From: Buttiauxella noackiae ATCC 51607
Lineage (GTDB): Bacteria; Pseudomonadota; Gammaproteobacteria; Enterobacterales; Enterobacteriaceae
Assembly (NCBI RefSeq): GCF_001654865.1
Contig: NZ_LXEO01000008.1
Span: 124,001 to 188,000 of the forward strand
DNA length: 64,000 nt
Reading direction: 5' to 3'
Shown here: piece by piece, positions 52,624 through 63,975 of the stretch
How the letters are laid out: every line of letters begins with the position of its first letter
Position numbering within the stretch: position 1 is the first letter of the stretch
The notes under the pieces: generated by a model
The model's database searches: none
What the model was told of the DNA's origin: nothing
What the model saw: the letters and a program-made list of their open reading frames with translations, nothing else
Made by a program: the position numbers and the translations under genes

Positions 52624-53320
52624 AAAAGTGATGCCAGTAAAACTGGCACAGGCGTTGGCCAATCCGTTATTTCCGGCACTCGATAGCCAACTGCGCGCAG
52701 GTCGCCATGTCGGGCTCGATGAACTGGATAATCATGCTTATTTGATGGACTTCCAGGATGAACTGGAAGAGTTCTATACCCGTTATAATGTGGAGTTGAT
52801 TCGAGCGCCTGAAGGTTTCTTCTATTTGCGCCCACGCTCCACCACGCTGATCCCGCGCTCAGTACTGTCTGAGTTGGACATGATGGTAGGTAAGATTCTC
52901 TGTTACCTCTATCTCAGTCCAGAACGGTTGGCGAACGAAGGTATTTTCACACAGGCCGAGCTGTACGATGAGCTGTTGACGCTTGCGGATGAAAGCAAGC
53001 TACTTAAGCTGGTAAACAACCGTTCTACTGGCTCAGATCTTGACCGTCAAAAGCTGCAAGAGAAAGTCCGTGCCTCATTAACGCGTTTACGCCGTCTTGG
53101 CATGATCTGGTTTATGGGCCATGACAGCAGCAAATTCCGCATTACCGAATCAGTATTCCGCTTTGGTGCAGACGTACGTGCTGGCGACGATGCGCGTGAA
53201 GCGCAACTCCGCATGATCCGTGATGGTGAAGCGATGCCGGTAGAAACTCGTTTGCAACTCAATGATGAAACTGAAGAGTCGCAATTGGCTTCAGATAACG
53301 CGGAGGATGAACAGGAATGA
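52604..53320 (+). CDS. mukE: Chromosome partition protein MukE (kite)
   Basis: MukE is the tandem winged-helix (kite) subunit that dimerises and binds the MukF middle region, controlling the MukB ATPase. The 238-residue product has the conserved HAYLMDFQ-like segment near residue 45 and two winged-helix domains, followed by an acidic tail (about 215-238) slightly longer than in E. coli. I chose ATG 52604, giving [14 protein letters not shown]; this lies inside the end of mukF. It overlaps mukB by 4 bases. Confidence 0.97.
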   Translation: MSSTNIEKVMPVKLAQALANPLFPALDSQLRAGRHVGLDELDNHAYLMDFQDELEEFYTRYNVELIRAPEGFFYLRPRSTTLIPRSVLSELDMMVGKILCYLYLSPERLANEGIFTQAELYDELLTLADESKLLKLVNNRSTGSDLDRQKLQEKVRASLTRLRRLGMIWFMGHDSSKFRITESVFRFGADVRAGDDAREAQLRMIRDGEAMPVETRLQLNDETEESQLASDNAEDEQE

Positions 53321-56300
53321 TTGAACGCGGTAAGTTTCGCTCACTAACGCTGATTAACTGGAACGGTTTCTTCGCGCGTACTTTTGATTTAGATGAACTG
53401 GTGACCACGCTTTCTGGCGGTAATGGTGCCGGTAAATCCACTACTATGGCGGCGTTCGTAACCGCGCTAATCCCCGACTTAACCCTGTTGCACTTCCGTA
53501 ACACTACTGAAGCGGGAGCGACATCAGGTTCACGTGACAAAGGTCTGCACGGCAAATTAAAAGCGGGTGTCTGCTACTCCTTGTTGGATGTGGTCAACTC
53601 ACGTAATCAGCGTGTTGTGGTAGGTGTGCGCCTGCAACAAGTGGCCGGACGTGATCGCAAAGTCGACATCAAACCGTTTGCGATTCAAGGTTTACCGTCT
53701 TCCATTCAGCCAACTCAGTTGTTAACGGAAACATTAAATGAGCGTCAGGCTCGCGTACTGAGCTTGCAAGAACTGAAAGATAAAGTGGAAGCCATCGAAG
53801 GCGTTCAATTTAAACAGTTCAACTCGATTACCGATTACCACTCGTTGATGTTCGATTTGGGCATTGTTGCACGTCGTCTGCGCAGTGCTTCCGACCGTAG
53901 TAAGTACTACCGTCTTATCGAAGCCTCGCTATACGGCGGGATTTCCAGCGCTATTACTCGTTCACTGCGCGACTATCTGTTGCCAGAAAACGGCGGTGTG
54001 CGTAAAGCTTTCCAGGATATGGAAGCGGCTTTGCGTGAAAACCGTATGACGCTTGAAGCGATTCGCGTCACCCAGTCAGACCGTGATCTGTTTAAGCATT
54101 TGATTTCTGAAGCGACTAACTATGTAGCTGCTGATTACATGCGCCACGCCAATGAACGTCGTATCCATCTGGATAAAGCGCTCGAATTCCGTCGTGAATT
54201 ATTGACCAGCCGTAAGCAACTGGCTGCGGAGCAATATAAACATGTCGAAATGGCCCGCGAGCTTGCAGAACATAGCGGTGCGGAAGGGGATCTGGAAACT
54301 GATTATCAGGCGGCCAGCGATCACCTGAACTTGGTGCAAACGGCGATTCGCCAGCAGGAAAAAATCGAGCGTTATGAAGCTGACCTCGACGAACTGCAAA
54401 TGCGCCTCGAAGAACAAAATGAAATCGTTGCCGAAGCATCAGAGCAGCAAGAAGAGAACGAAGCTCGCGCAGAAGCCGCAGAGCTGGAAGTCGATGAGCT
54501 GAAAAGCCAGCTGGCCGACTACCAACAAGCACTCGATGTACAACAGACGCGTGCTATTCAATACCAGCAAGCATTGCAAGCACTTGAACGTGCGCGCGCA
54601 CTTTGTCACTTGCCAGATTTGACTGCTGACAGTGCGGAAGAGTGGCTTGAAACCTTCCAGGCGAAAGAACAGGAAACAACCGAAAAACTGCTGACACTTG
54701 AGCAGAAGATGAGTGTGGCACAAACGGCGCATAGCCAGTTTGAGCATGCTTATCAGCTAGTCACCGCTATTAATGGTCCGGTGAGCCGTAGTGACGCCTG
54801 GAATGTTGCACGTGAATTACTGCGTGACAGCAATAACCAGCGCCACCTGATGGAACAAGTTCAGCCGCTCAGAGCACGCCTTAATGAACTTGAACAACGC
54901 CTGCGTGAACAGCAAGAAGCCGAACGTATGTTTGCTGAGTTCTGCAAGCGTCAGGGCAAACACTTTGATCCTGAAGATCTGGAAGTGTTGCACGAAGAAC
55001 TTTCTGAACGCATCGAGACATTGCAGCAACGTGTTTCTGATGCCAGCGATCAGCGTGCAAATTTACGCCAGGAACAAGAGCAAATTCAAGCGCGCATCAA
55101 ACGCCTCCAGCAGCGTGCGCCAATCTGGCTTTCCGCACAAACCAGCCTTACCCAGTTGTGCGAGCAGAGTCATGAGCAGTTTGAAAGTAGCCAGCAAGTT
55201 ACTGAATACATGCAGCAACTGCTTGAGCGTGAGCGTGAAGTCACGGTTGAACGTGATGAAGTGGGAGCGCGCAAACGGGCCATTGACGAGGAAATCGAAC
55301 GCCTTAGCCAACCAGGTGGTGCTGAAGACCCACGTTTAAATGCCCTGGCTGAACGTTTTGGCGGCGTGTTGTTGTCAGAGATTTATGACGACATTAGCAT
55401 TGATGACGCACCGTACTTCTCTGCGTTGTACGGCCCATCACGTCACGCGATTGTGGTTCCAGATTTGTCACTGGTTCGCGATCAACTGGATAATCTTGAA
55501 GATTGTCCGGAAGACCTATATCTGATTGAAGGAGACCCATCTTCCTTCGATGACAGCGTGTTTACCGTCGAAGAGTTGAATGCTGCCGTTCTGGTAAAAA
55601 CGGCAGAGCGCCAGTGGCGTTATTCTCGTTTGCCGGTGTTGCCTCTGTTTGGCCGCGCAGCACGTGAGAATCGCCTTGAAAACCTCCATGCTGAGCGTGA
55701 AACCCTGGCGGAGCGTTTTGCCACACTGTCGTTCGATGTTCAGAAATCTCAGCGTTTGCACCAGGCATTTAGCCGCTTTATTGGACAACATTTGGGTGTG
55801 GCATTTGATGATGATCCAGAAGTGGAAATTCGTCAGCTCAATACTCGTCGTGGTGAAGTTGAACGCGCTATCAGCAACCACGAAAATGACAATCAGCAAC
55901 AGCGTCAGCAATTTGAACAGGCTAAAGAAGGGGTTGATCAACTTAACCGCCTGTTGCCTCGCATCAGTTTGCTCAATGACGAAACGCTGGCCGATCGTTG
56001 TGACGAAATTCGCGAACGTCTGGATGAAGCCGATGAAGCCGCGCGTTTCCTCCATCAGTTCGGTAATCAACTGGCTAAGCTCGAAGCTGTGGCTTCGGTG
56101 TTGCAAAGTGACCCTGAGCAGTTCGAACAGCTAAAAGAAGATTATCAGTACGCACAACAGGTTCAGCGTGATGCACGCCAGCAGGCGTTCGCGTTGACCG
56201 AAGTGGTGCAACGTCGTGCGCACTTTGGTTACTCTGACTCAGCCGCTATGCTCGATGGCAATAGCGATTTGAATGAAAAATTGCGTAACCGCCTGGAGCA

Positions 56301-57765
56301 TGCTGAAGCTGAGCGTACCCGTTCGCGTGAGGCACTGCGTAGCCATGCCCAGCAGCTGAGTCAGTTCAGCCAGTTAATGGCGTCGTTGAAAAGCTCCTTT
56401 GATACCAAAAAAGAGCTGCTAACCGATCTACATAAAGAGCTGCAGGATATAGGCGTTCGTGCTGATATCGGTGCAGAAGAACGCGCCCGCGCCCGCCGGG
56501 ACGAATTGCACACTGCTTTGAGTAACAACCGCTCACGCCGTAATCAGCTCGAAAAAGCGCTGACCATGTGTGAAGCAGAAATGAGCAACCTGACCCGCAA
56601 GCTCAAGCAACTAGAGCGCAGCTATTTCGAAATGCGTGAGCATGTTGTTACTGCGAAAGCAGGCTGGTGTGCCGTGATGCGCATGGTGAAAGAAAACGGC
56701 GTAGAGCGTCGTTTGCACCGTCGTGAGCTGGCCTATGTCACCGGCGATGAGCTGCGTTCAATCTCGGATAAAGCATTGGGTGCCTTGCGCCTTGCTGTAG
56801 CGGATAACGAACATCTGCGCGATGTGCTTCGTATGTCAGAAGATCCAAAACGACCTGAGCGCAAAATTCAGTTCTTTGTCGCGGTTTATCAGCATCTGCG
56901 CGAACGCATTCGTCAGGATATTATCCGTACCGATGATCCTGTTGAAGCCATCGAGCAGATGGAAATTGAGCTGAGCCGTCTCACGGAAGAGTTGACCTCT
57001 CGTGAGCAAAAACTGGCAATCAGTTCACGTAGTGCGGCGAACATCATTCGCAAGACGATTCAGCGCGAACAGAACCGCATCCGCATGCTTAACCAAGGAT
57101 TGCAAAGCGTCTCCTTTGGCCAGGTAAACAGCGTGCGTTTAAATGTGAACGTTCGTGAAACGCATGCGACATTGCTGAATGTGCTGTCGGAACAACATGA
57201 ACAGCATCAGGATCTGTTTAATAGCAATCGCCTGAGCTTCTCGGAAGCATTAGCGAAACTGTATCAACGCCTGAATCCGCAAATTGATATGGGCCAGCGC
57301 ACACCACAAACTATTGGGGAAGAGCTGCTCGATTACCGCAACTACCTGGAAATGGAAGTTGAAGTAAACCGTGGTTCAGATGGCTGGTTGCGTGCGGAAA
57401 GTGGCGCATTGTCGACAGGTGAAGCTATCGGTACCGGTATGTCAATTCTGGTAATGGTCGTTCAAAGCTGGGAAGAAGAGTCACGCCGACTGCGTGGTAA
57501 AGATATCTCCCCATGCCGTTTACTGTTCCTCGATGAGGCGGCACGACTGGATGCGAAGTCAATTGCTACACTGTTTGAGCTGTGTGAGCGACTTGAAATG
57601 CAACTGATCATTGCTGCACCTGAGAACATTAGTCCGGAAAAAGGCACCACTTACAAGCTGGTACGTAAGGTTGTTCAGAACCATGAGCACGTCCATGTTG
57701 TAGGTCTCAGAGGCTTTGCGCCGCCGCTTCCTGAGCCGGTTCTCGGCACAATAGATGCGTCATAA
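53317..57765 (+). CDS. mukB: Chromosome partition protein MukB (SMC-like)
   Basis: MukB is the SMC-like ATPase of MukBEF that compacts and segregates the chromosome and binds topoisomerase IV. The 1482 residues (about 1486 in E. coli) include an N-terminal head with Walker A GGNGAGKS (34-41), and long coiled coils rich in Glu/Gln/Arg on either side of a globular hinge (about 645-780, where topoisomerase IV docks). The C-terminal head has signature [10 protein letters not shown] and Walker [12 protein letters not shown]. It is the last gene of cmoM-mukFEB, followed by a terminator. Confidence 0.97.
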   Translation: MIERGKFRSLTLINWNGFFARTFDLDELVTTLSGGNGAGKSTTMAAFVTALIPDLTLLHFRNTTEAGATSGSRDKGLHGKLKAGVCYSLLDVVNSRNQRVVVGVRLQQVAGRDRKVDIKPFAIQGLPSSIQPTQLLTETLNERQARVLSLQELKDKVEAIEGVQFKQFNSITDYHSLMFDLGIVARRLRSASDRSKYYRLIEASLYGGISSAITRSLRDYLLPENGGVRKAFQDMEAALRENRMTLEAIRVTQSDRDLFKHLISEATNYVAADYMRHANERRIHLDKALEFRRELLTSRKQLAAEQYKHVEMARELAEHSGAEGDLETDYQAASDHLNLVQTAIRQQEKIERYEADLDELQMRLEEQNEIVAEASEQQEENEARAEAAELEVDELKSQLADYQQALDVQQTRAIQYQQALQALERARALCHLPDLTADSAEEWLETFQAKEQETTEKLLTLEQKMSVAQTAHSQFEHAYQLVTAINGPVSRSDAWNVARELLRDSNNQRHLMEQVQPLRARLNELEQRLREQQEAERMFAEFCKRQGKHFDPEDLEVLHEELSERIETLQQRVSDASDQRANLRQEQEQIQARIKRLQQRAPIWLSAQTSLTQLCEQSHEQFESSQQVTEYMQQLLEREREVTVERDEVGARKRAIDEEIERLSQPGGAEDPRLNALAERFGGVLLSEIYDDISIDDAPYFSALYGPSRHAIVVPDLSLVRDQLDNLEDCPEDLYLIEGDPSSFDDSVFTVEELNAAVLVKTAERQWRYSRLPVLPLFGRAARENRLENLHAERETLAERFATLSFDVQKSQRLHQAFSRFIGQHLGVAFDDDPEVEIRQLNTRRGEVERAISNHENDNQQQRQQFEQAKEGVDQLNRLLPRISLLNDETLADRCDEIRERLDEADEAARFLHQFGNQLAKLEAVASVLQSDPEQFEQLKEDYQYAQQVQRDARQQAFALTEVVQRRAHFGYSDSAAMLDGNSDLNEKLRNRLEHAEAERTRSREALRSHAQQLSQFSQLMASLKSSFDTKKELLTDLHKELQDIGVRADIGAEERARARRDELHTALSNNRSRRNQLEKALTMCEAEMSNLTRKLKQLERSYFEMREHVVTAKAGWCAVMRMVKENGVERRLHRRELAYVTGDELRSISDKALGALRLAVADNEHLRDVLRMSEDPKRPERKIQFFVAVYQHLRERIRQDIIRTDDPVEAIEQMEIELSRLTEELTSREQKLAISSRSAANIIRKTIQREQNRIRMLNQGLQSVSFGQVNSVRLNVNVRETHATLLNVLSEQHEQHQDLFNSNRLSFSEALAKLYQRLNPQIDMGQRTPQTIGEELLDYRNYLEMEVEVNRGSDGWLRAESGALSTGEAIGTGMSILVMVVQSWEEESRRLRGKDISPCRLLFLDEAARLDAKSIATLFELCERLEMQLIIAAPENISPEKGTTYKLVRKVVQNHEHVHVVGLRGFAPPLPEPVLGTIDAS

Positions 57766-57769
57766 AAAT

Positions 57770-57796
57770 CGCGGGCTACGGCCCGCGTTTTCTTTT
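57770..57796 (+). terminator. mukB terminator
   Basis: CGCGGGC-TACG-GCCCGCG (57770-57787) followed by TTTTCTTTTC ends the cmoM-mukFEB operon. Confidence 0.9.
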
Positions 57797-57928
57797 CTAA
57801 GAATTCTTAATCTTTAATTTTATTTACATTTATACGGGCAAATACTATTCGCTGTTTATATACTGATTATTAAAACCCAGCGACAAAAGCTGGGTGATGT
57901 AAAAACAGGTATAAACAGGGGGCAAGGG

Positions 57929-59809
57929 ATGTTGCTAACAAAATTGCACGGTTTTAAGCTGTCAGCGCTCGGTTACGGGCTGGCACTGAGTTTCGCTCCA
58001 CTGTTTATGGCGCAGGCCGATGAGCCAGCGGTCGTTCCTTCTGACAGCTCTGCTGTGAGCATTGAACCAACCAGCACGCCAGACCAACCATTACCGCAAT
58101 CTGCTGCTACCGCTACCATGGTAGGAGTGTTACCGCTAAATTCTACCGGCATGTCTGCCGCACAAAGCCGTTCTCAGCTCGTGGCGCATTTACCTGCGGG
58201 CTACACTCCGGTTTATCTGAATGCGTTGTCCGCATTTTATGCGGCCCGCGAGATGAAACCGATGTGGGAGAATCGCGATGCCGTGAAGGCCTTCCAGCAG
58301 CAACTTGCTGAAGTTGCCATTTCTGGCATCCAACCACAGTTTACTACCTGGGTCGAGTTGCTTACCGATCCGGCTGTCACGGGGCTATCGCGCGATATTG
58401 TATTGTCTGATGCGATGATGGGTTATTTGCAATTTGTCTATGGCATCCCGACGGAAGGCAATCGCTGGTTGTACAGTGCTAAGCCTTACAAGCTGCAAAC
58501 TCCACCGATTTCCGTTATTAACCAATGGCAAGTGGCAGTAGATCAAGGGACGCTAGTCAGTTTTGTTGAAACGCTAGCCCCTCAGCATCCGCAATACGCT
58601 AAGTTGCACCAGTCGTTGGTACACTTACTCAGTGACTCGCGTCCATGGCCTCAATTGACCAGCGCTGAAACTCTGCGCCCCGGTCAGTGGAGCAATGATG
58701 TGCCAGCGCTACGGGAAATACTCGCACGCACCGGTATGTTGCAGGCTGAACCTTCGATTCCATTACCTGAACGCGACAATGTTTCTAAGACAGCGGTTGC
58801 TGTCAGCCCGTCAGCTATTCAATTAGACGGCGAGCAAACCATGCAACAGATACCAGATGCAGTGGCTGGGAAGAAAAAGAAATCAACCCCAGCTGTTCGA
58901 AGTGCCTACAGCAAAGAGCTGGTTGAAGGTGTAAAACGTTTCCAGAAGTGGCAAGGTTTGGGTGTTGATGGTTCTATCGGGCAATCAACCCGCGACTGGC
59001 TGAATGTCACACCGCAACAACGAGCTTCGCTGGTAGCCCTAAACATTCAGCGTTTACGTTTATTGCCGAAGAAACTTGATACCGGCATTATGGTAAATAT
59101 CCCTAATTATTCTCTGAGCTATTACCTTAACGGCAGTGAAGTATTAGCTTCGCGCGTAATCGTTGGGCGGCCAGATCGCAAAACGCCAATGATGAGCAGT
59201 GCGCTTAATAATGTGGTCGTTAACCCGCCGTGGAATGTCCCACCAACACTTGCGCGCAACGATATTTTGCCAAAAGTACGCCAGGACCCAGGCTATCTCG
59301 ACAGGCATGGTTACAGCGTACTACGCGGTTGGAGTAATAATGCAGAAGCAATCGACCCATGGCATGTCGATTGGGAAACTATTACTGCCAGCAACTTGCC
59401 TTTCCGCTTCCAGCAAAAACCTGGGGTCCAGAACTCGTTAGGGCGTTACAAGTTTAATATGCCGAGTTCTGACGCTATCTATTTGCATGACACGCCAAAC
59501 CACAACTTGTTCCAGAAAGATGCGCGAGCGTTGAGTTCTGGCTGTGTACGAGTCAACAAAGCCTCTGAGCTGGCAAACATGTTGCTGCAAGACGCAGGCT
59601 GGAACGATGCCCGTATTTCGAGTCAATTGAAAGATGGCAATACGAAATACGTGAACATTCGGCAGACCATCCCGGTGAGTCTCTATTACCTGACCGCATT
59701 TGTCGGTGACGATGGGCGTACGCAGTACCGTACAGATATTTACAATTATGATCTTACCGCGCGATCGGGCGCACAAATCCTTTCAAAAGCTGAACTATTA
59801 ATACGCTAA
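57929..59809 (+). CDS. ldtD: L,D-transpeptidase LdtD
   Basis: LdtD (YcbB) forms 3-3 (mDap-mDap) peptidoglycan crosslinks in the periplasm. It supports beta-lactam resistance and helps cells survive lipopolysaccharide export defects. The 626-residue protein has a signal-like N-terminus (hydrophobic to the AQA at about 29-31), a Ser/Thr/Pro-rich stretch, a scaffold domain, a peptidoglycan-binding domain ([24 protein letters not shown], key residues only) and the YkuD domain with catalytic C539 in SSGCVRVN and His in YLHDTPNH. It is some 10 residues longer than E. coli LdtD. mepK lies 182 bases downstream. Confidence 0.95.
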   Translation: MLLTKLHGFKLSALGYGLALSFAPLFMAQADEPAVVPSDSSAVSIEPTSTPDQPLPQSAATATMVGVLPLNSTGMSAAQSRSQLVAHLPAGYTPVYLNALSAFYAAREMKPMWENRDAVKAFQQQLAEVAISGIQPQFTTWVELLTDPAVTGLSRDIVLSDAMMGYLQFVYGIPTEGNRWLYSAKPYKLQTPPISVINQWQVAVDQGTLVSFVETLAPQHPQYAKLHQSLVHLLSDSRPWPQLTSAETLRPGQWSNDVPALREILARTGMLQAEPSIPLPERDNVSKTAVAVSPSAIQLDGEQTMQQIPDAVAGKKKKSTPAVRSAYSKELVEGVKRFQKWQGLGVDGSIGQSTRDWLNVTPQQRASLVALNIQRLRLLPKKLDTGIMVNIPNYSLSYYLNGSEVLASRVIVGRPDRKTPMMSSALNNVVVNPPWNVPPTLARNDILPKVRQDPGYLDRHGYSVLRGWSNNAEAIDPWHVDWETITASNLPFRFQQKPGVQNSLGRYKFNMPSSDAIYLHDTPNHNLFQKDARALSSGCVRVNKASELANMLLQDAGWNDARISSQLKDGNTKYVNIRQTIPVSLYYLTAFVGDDGRTQYRTDIYNYDLTARSGAQILSKAELLIR

Positions 59810-59857
59810 ATGCAGTAATTCTAATGAATTAGCGGTCGTAATAATTGCTTAATCCTT

Positions 59858-59884
59858 CCGGGTCCTCTGCAGGGCCCGGTTTTA
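59858..59884 (+). terminator. ldtD terminator
   Basis: CCGGGTCC (59858-59865) pairs with GGGCCCGG (59872-59879), allowing one G-U pair, followed by TTTTAC. It separates ldtD from mepK. Confidence 0.7.
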
Positions 59885-59991
59885 CTGGGTTTTGCACGCC
59901 TTGACTCGCTTTGTTTTGGCGGTTAAGGTGCGGAGCAGTGCGCCCAAAGTGCATATTATTCGATCGTTTTTTATCTGTAGACCTGGACATC

Positions 59992-60540
59992 ATGGACAAA
60001 TTTGACGCAAACCGCCGCAAGCTGCTGGCGTTGGGTGGTGTGGCTTTAGGTGCCTCGCTGTTACCAACACAAGCGTTTGCAATGCTATCAACACCGCGCC
60101 CACGCATTCTGACTCTTAATAACCTGCATACTGGGGAGTCATTGAAGGCTGAATTTTTCGATGGTAAAGGCTATATTCAGGATGAATTAGCAAGACTTAA
60201 TCATTTCTTCCGTGATTATCGCGCGAATAAAATCAAATCCATCGATCCTAAATTATTCGATCAGTTGTACCGCTTGCAGGGTTTGTTAGGAACCAACAAA
60301 CCGGTGCAACTGGTATCTGGTTATCGCTCCCTGGACACGAACAATGAGTTACGTGCTCACAGCCGAGGTGTAGCTAAAAAGAGCTATCACACCAAAGGCC
60401 AGGCAATGGATTTCCATATTGAAGGGATTTCGTTAAGCAATGTTCGCAAAGCAGCATTATCAATGCGCGCTGGTGGTGTAGGATACTACCCAAGCAGCAA
60501 CTTTGTGCATATTGATACCGGGCCACTAAGGCACTGGTAA
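59992..60540 (+). CDS. mepK: Murein L,D-endopeptidase MepK (YcbK)
   Basis: MepK is a peptidase M15-type zinc hydrolase. In E. coli it cleaves peptidoglycan crosslinks, notably the 3-3 links made by L,D-transpeptidases. The 182-residue precursor has a twin-arginine signal ([10 protein letters not shown], Arg 8-9) with likely cleavage near residue 30. The M15A_3 core has SGYRSLDTN, then [13 protein letters not shown] and NFVHIDTG, which together supply the His/Asp/His zinc ligands. I chose ATG 59992 (MDKFDANRR); the frame to 59911 is not conserved. It lies between ldtD and gloC. Confidence 0.95.
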   Translation: MDKFDANRRKLLALGGVALGASLLPTQAFAMLSTPRPRILTLNNLHTGESLKAEFFDGKGYIQDELARLNHFFRDYRANKIKSIDPKLFDQLYRLQGLLGTNKPVQLVSGYRSLDTNNELRAHSRGVAKKSYHTKGQAMDFHIEGISLSNVRKAALSMRAGGVGYYPSSNFVHIDTGPLRHW

Positions 60541-60580
60541 AACAACGGAATCCGGCGAGCGTTGCCGGTATTGGAGCATC

Positions 60581-61228
60581 ATGAACTATCACATTATTCC
60601 GGTCACCGCATTCGGCCAAAACTGTTCTCTCATTTGGTGCGAAGAAACTCAGCAGGCAGCATTGGTTGATCCTGGGGGTGAAGCCGAAAAGATCAAACAG
60701 CAAGTGACTGCGAAAGGCGTGACAATTACGCAGATCCTGTTAACTCACGGCCATCTTGATCATGTTGGAGCGGCTGCTGAGCTGGCTGAACACTACGGTG
60801 TTCCTGTAGTTGGGCCGGAAAAAGAAGACGAATTCTGGTTGCAGGGTTTACCTGCACAAAGCCAAATGTTTGGACTCGAAGAGTGTTTGCCGCTGACGCC
60901 TGATCGCTGGCTGAACGAAGGCGACGCGGTGTCGGTAGGGAATGTCTCCTTACAGGTTCTGCATTGCCCGGGCCATACACCTGGCCACGTTGTTTTCTTT
61001 GATGCTCTGTCCCGGTTACTGATTTCCGGCGATGTGATTTTCAAAGGTGGGGTAGGGCGTAGCGATTTCCCTCAGGGTAATCATGCAGCACTCATTGACT
61101 CAATTAAACGTAAGCTATTGCCATTGGGCGATGATGTTACGTTTATTCCAGGCCATGGACCATTGTCAACGCTCGGTTACGAACGCCTGCACAATCCCTT
61201 CTTGCAAGACGAATTACCGGTCTGGTAA
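60581..61228 (+). CDS. gloC: Type II hydroxyacylglutathione hydrolase GloC (YcbL)
   Basis: GloC is a metallo-beta-lactamase-fold glyoxalase II that hydrolyses S-lactoylglutathione to lactate and glutathione in methylglyoxal detoxification. The 215-residue product has the metal-binding THGHLDHVG motif (about residues 54-62), the later His in [10 protein letters not shown], the bridging Asp in ISGDVIF, and the last His in PGHGPLST. It follows mepK by 40 bases and may be co-transcribed. A strong bidirectional terminator separates it from aspC. Confidence 0.95.
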   Translation: MNYHIIPVTAFGQNCSLIWCEETQQAALVDPGGEAEKIKQQVTAKGVTITQILLTHGHLDHVGAAAELAEHYGVPVVGPEKEDEFWLQGLPAQSQMFGLEECLPLTPDRWLNEGDAVSVGNVSLQVLHCPGHTPGHVVFFDALSRLLISGDVIFKGGVGRSDFPQGNHAALIDSIKRKLLPLGDDVTFIPGHGPLSTLGYERLHNPFLQDELPVW

Positions 61229-61246
61229 ATCAGGTCGGAGAAATAA

Positions 61247-61284
61247 AAAGAGCCGCATTATTAATTTAATGCGGCTCTTTTTTT
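61247..61284. terminator. Bidirectional terminator between gloC and aspC
   Basis: AAAGAGCCGCATTA (61247-61260) and TAATGCGGCTCTTT (61267-61280) form a perfect 14-base-pair stem with a 6-base loop, extended by T residues on the right and A residues on the left. It serves gloC and aspC. Confidence 0.9.
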
Positions 61285-61297
61285 GTCGATAACTTAA

Positions 61298-62488
61298 TTA
61301 CAGTACAGCGACAATCGCTTCGCACAGTGGCGCCATGTTGTCTGGCGTCATACCTGCTACGTTTACACGTCCGGATGCTACTGCATAAACACCAAACTCT
61401 TCACGTAAACGCAGTACCTGCTCTTTGGTCAGGCCACTGAACGAGAACATGCCGTTCTGGTTGATAATGAAGCTGAAATCGCGGTTAGCGCCTTTCTCTT
61501 GCAGAGTATTCACAAACAGGTGGCGCATACGCTGAATACGCTGACGCATGTCAGACAGCTCTTGTTCCCAGAGAGTACGCAGGGCATCGTTGCTAAGAAT
61601 TGTGGCTACAACCGACGCGCCGTGAGCTGGTGGGTTTGAGTAGTTAGCACGAATCACAGATTTCATCTGGCTGAATGCACGGTCAACGGTGTCTGCATCA
61701 GCAGCAACCAGCGTACAGGCACCTACACGCTCATTGTAGAGGCCGAAGTTCTTGGAATAGGAACTAGCCACAATCAGCTCTTGATGGCTTGCTGCGAAGA
61801 TACGCAGGCCTTCTGCATCTTCTTCGAGACCACGGGCAAAGCCCTGGTATGCAAAGTCAAACAGCGGTAACCAGCCTTTAGCCAGTGACATCTCAGCCAG
61901 GACCTGCCACTGCTCAGCTGTTGGGTCGATACCGGTTGGGTTATGGCAGCAACCGTGGAACAAGACTACGTCGCCTGCTTGCGCTGCTTGCAGGCTGTTG
62001 ATCAGTCCGTCGAAATTCAGAGCGTGATTCTGCGCGTCGTAGTAATCATATTCGCACACTTCCAGACCGGCGGAGTTAAATACACTTTTGTGGTTCGGCC
62101 AGCTAGGGTTGCTTACCCATACACGTTGGGTGTTAGTGTTTTTAGCGAGGAAATCAGCAGCAACGCGCAGTGCACCAGTACCGCCAGGAGTCTGTGCTGT
62201 GCGAGCGCGCTTGTTTGCACTAAGAGCGTTATCTTTCCCGAACAGCAATTCCTGTGTGCAACGGCCAAACTCTGGAATACCGTCGATGCCGAGGTAGTTT
62301 TTGGTGTTCTCATTTTCCAGCAGATAAAGTTCCGCTTTTTTTACACAGGTCAAAACCGGAGTTTTACCCGTTTCATCCTTATAAACACCAATACCGAGGT
62401 TAATTTTAGTCGGACGGTCATCGGCGCGAAACAGATCGGCCAAACCAAGAATTGGATCAGCAGGAGCAGCGGTAATGTTCTCAAACAT
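61298..62488 (-). CDS. aspC: Aspartate aminotransferase
   Basis: AspC is the PLP enzyme that interconverts aspartate and 2-oxoglutarate with oxaloacetate and glutamate, and also acts on aromatic amino acids. The 396 residues equal E. coli AspC. The Schiff-base lysine is K246 ([12 protein letters not shown]), with HGCCHNPTG (about 178-186) and the substrate-binding Arg near the C-terminus in ASGRVNVAG. It is monocistronic on the minus strand, upstream of gloC in the convergent sense, and 188 bases downstream of ompF. Confidence 0.98.
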   Translation of the reverse strand: MFENITAAPADPILGLADLFRADDRPTKINLGIGVYKDETGKTPVLTCVKKAELYLLENENTKNYLGIDGIPEFGRCTQELLFGKDNALSANKRARTAQTPGGTGALRVAADFLAKNTNTQRVWVSNPSWPNHKSVFNSAGLEVCEYDYYDAQNHALNFDGLINSLQAAQAGDVVLFHGCCHNPTGIDPTAEQWQVLAEMSLAKGWLPLFDFAYQGFARGLEEDAEGLRIFAASHQELIVASSYSKNFGLYNERVGACTLVAADADTVDRAFSQMKSVIRANYSNPPAHGASVVATILSNDALRTLWEQELSDMRQRIQRMRHLFVNTLQEKGANRDFSFIINQNGMFSFSGLTKEQVLRLREEFGVYAVASGRVNVAGMTPDNMAPLCEAIVAVL

Positions 62489-62613
62489 GACGGGTTTCCA
62501 TTGTGATATCGAGGGAGTAACGCTCTCAGGTTAACTGCTGTTTTAGCAAATGCCAACCGTTTGCAACAAAAAGAAACAGCTCCCGTCACAAGTTAATTTT
62601 TTCAGCTTTTCAG

Positions 62614-62645
62614 GCATAAAAAAACAGGGCCGAAGCCCTGTTTTT
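62614..62645 (-). terminator. ompF terminator
   Basis: AAAAACAGGGC (62620-62630), CGAA loop, GCCCTGTTTTT (62635-62645). On the minus strand the stem is followed by seven T residues. Strong intrinsic terminator. Confidence 0.92.
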
Positions 62646-62676
62646 AAACCATCCTTGCAACTAAGTTGCTGGATAA

Positions 62677-63777
62677 TTAGAACTGGTAAACGATACCAAC
62701 AGCTGCCTGGTCGTCTGTAGCCAGACCGGTCGCTTTAGCGTAATCGTTGTCATCCAGCAGGTTGAACTTATACGCTGCGTATACGTTCATGTTTTTGTTG
62801 AAGTAGTACCAAGTACCCACTTCTACGTATTTGGTCAGGTCAGCATCGCCGCCGCTGAAGCCAGCGCGTGATTCCAGATCTTTACCTTTGGACTGTACAT
62901 AGCCAACAGATGGGCGCAGACCGAAGTCAAATTGGTACTGAACAACCGCTTCCAGGTTCTGAGTTTTGTTAGCGAAGAAAGCAGCATCAGTATCGTTAAT
63001 ACGGCTTTCTGGCGTCATATTGTACGTCTGGGAATACATAACTGCTGCGTACAGGTTGTTTGCATCATACTTAGCAGAAGTTGCCCATGCTTCAGCTTTG
63101 TCACCAGTGCCGTTAGCTTTCTGATCAACGGTACGGTTAGAGTTCGCATAACCAGCAGACAGGCCGAAACCTTCGCCCAGGTCATAAGATACAGAGGTGC
63201 TAACGCCGTCGCCGTTCTGTTTGAACACGCTACGGGTAGAGGATTCGTTTTTACCCTGGTACTGTACTGCGAATGCCAGGCCGTCAACCAGACCGAAGAA
63301 ATCAGAGTTACGGTAAGTAGCAACACCGTTAGTACGACCAGTCATGAAGTTGTCGGTGTAGTTCCAGCCGTCACCACCCCACTCAACCAGCATATCTGTC
63401 GCAGATTCTACGTCGTAGATTGCGCCGTAGTTACGACCGTAGTCGAAGGAACCTGCATCACCCATTTTCAGACCAGCGAATGCCAGACGGGTTTTAGTAC
63501 CCTGGGCGCCTTCCGCATTAGAGGCGTCCATGTTGTATTCCCACTGACCATAGCCGGTCAGTTGGTCATTGATCTGAGTTTCGCCCTTGAAGCCGATACG
63601 AGCGTAAGTGGTGTCTTCGTTGCTGGTGTTACCGTTAGTAGTCCAGACGTGTTCACCAACAGCTTTACCGTAGAAGTCCAGTTTGTTGCCGTTTTTGTTA
63701 TAGATTTCTGCAGCGTTAGCTGCACCGGCTACCAGCAGAGCAGGGATAACCACTGCCAGAATATTGCGCTTCATCAT
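62677..63777 (-). CDS. ompF: Outer membrane porin OmpF
   Basis: OmpF is a trimeric 16-stranded beta-barrel porin for small hydrophilic solutes. The 366-residue precursor has a signal peptide ([18 protein letters not shown], cleavage [11 protein letters not shown] near residue 22) and ends in the barrel signature with C-terminal Phe (VGIVYQF). Loop L3 includes the PEFGGD-like constriction segment, here [10 protein letters not shown]. External loops differ from E. coli OmpF in sequence and length, as usual for phage-exposed surfaces. OmpF rather than OmpC is supported by position next to aspC and by the conserved leader and OmpR region. Confidence 0.93.
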   Translation of the reverse strand: MMKRNILAVVIPALLVAGAANAAEIYNKNGNKLDFYGKAVGEHVWTTNGNTSNEDTTYARIGFKGETQINDQLTGYGQWEYNMDASNAEGAQGTKTRLAFAGLKMGDAGSFDYGRNYGAIYDVESATDMLVEWGGDGWNYTDNFMTGRTNGVATYRNSDFFGLVDGLAFAVQYQGKNESSTRSVFKQNGDGVSTSVSYDLGEGFGLSAGYANSNRTVDQKANGTGDKAEAWATSAKYDANNLYAAVMYSQTYNMTPESRINDTDAAFFANKTQNLEAVVQYQFDFGLRPSVGYVQSKGKDLESRAGFSGGDADLTKYVEVGTWYYFNKNMNVYAAYKFNLLDDNDYAKATGLATDDQAAVGIVYQF

Positions 63778-63870
63778 TATTTATTACCCTCATTGGTTTT
63801 TTTGTGACACCTGCCACTGCCGTCAATAATTCTGTACGGAACTATTGATGAGAGTTTGGTGTCTTTCTGT
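63778..63870 (-). promoter_or_regulatory. ompF leader with conserved MicF-pairing region
   Basis: Read on the minus strand, the leader contains AGACACCAAACTCTCATCAA and then TGGCAGGTGTCACAAAAAAA before the GAGGGTAATAAATA ribosome-site region. These match the E. coli ompF leader, whose 3' part pairs with the MicF small RNA. MicF itself is not in this window. Confidence 0.6.
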
Positions 63871-63912
63871 ATCTGTCAGGCATCTTTCCATCCATGAAAC
63901 CGTTTCGCTAGC

Positions 63913-63975
63913 CTGAAAGTGCTACAAACATCGAGAGTTAGTTACAAGAAGAAAGTATGTGTAACTAAATGTGTA
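63913..63975 (-). promoter_or_regulatory. ompF promoter OmpR-binding sites F1-F3
   Basis: On the minus strand three OmpR-like sites occur in order: F1 about 63972-63957 (CATTTAGTTACACATA), F2 about 63956-63937 (ACTTTCTTCTTGTAACTAAC) and F3 about 63929-63913 (GTTTGTAGCACTTTCAG). F3 is nearly identical to the E. coli F3 site. This supports osmoregulation by EnvZ/OmpR. Confidence 0.65.

Noticed and set aside
62932-63807. 291-codon open frame antisense to ompF
   Set aside because: A shadow of a highly expressed porin gene; the supposed start lies in ompF itself and there is no ribosome site.
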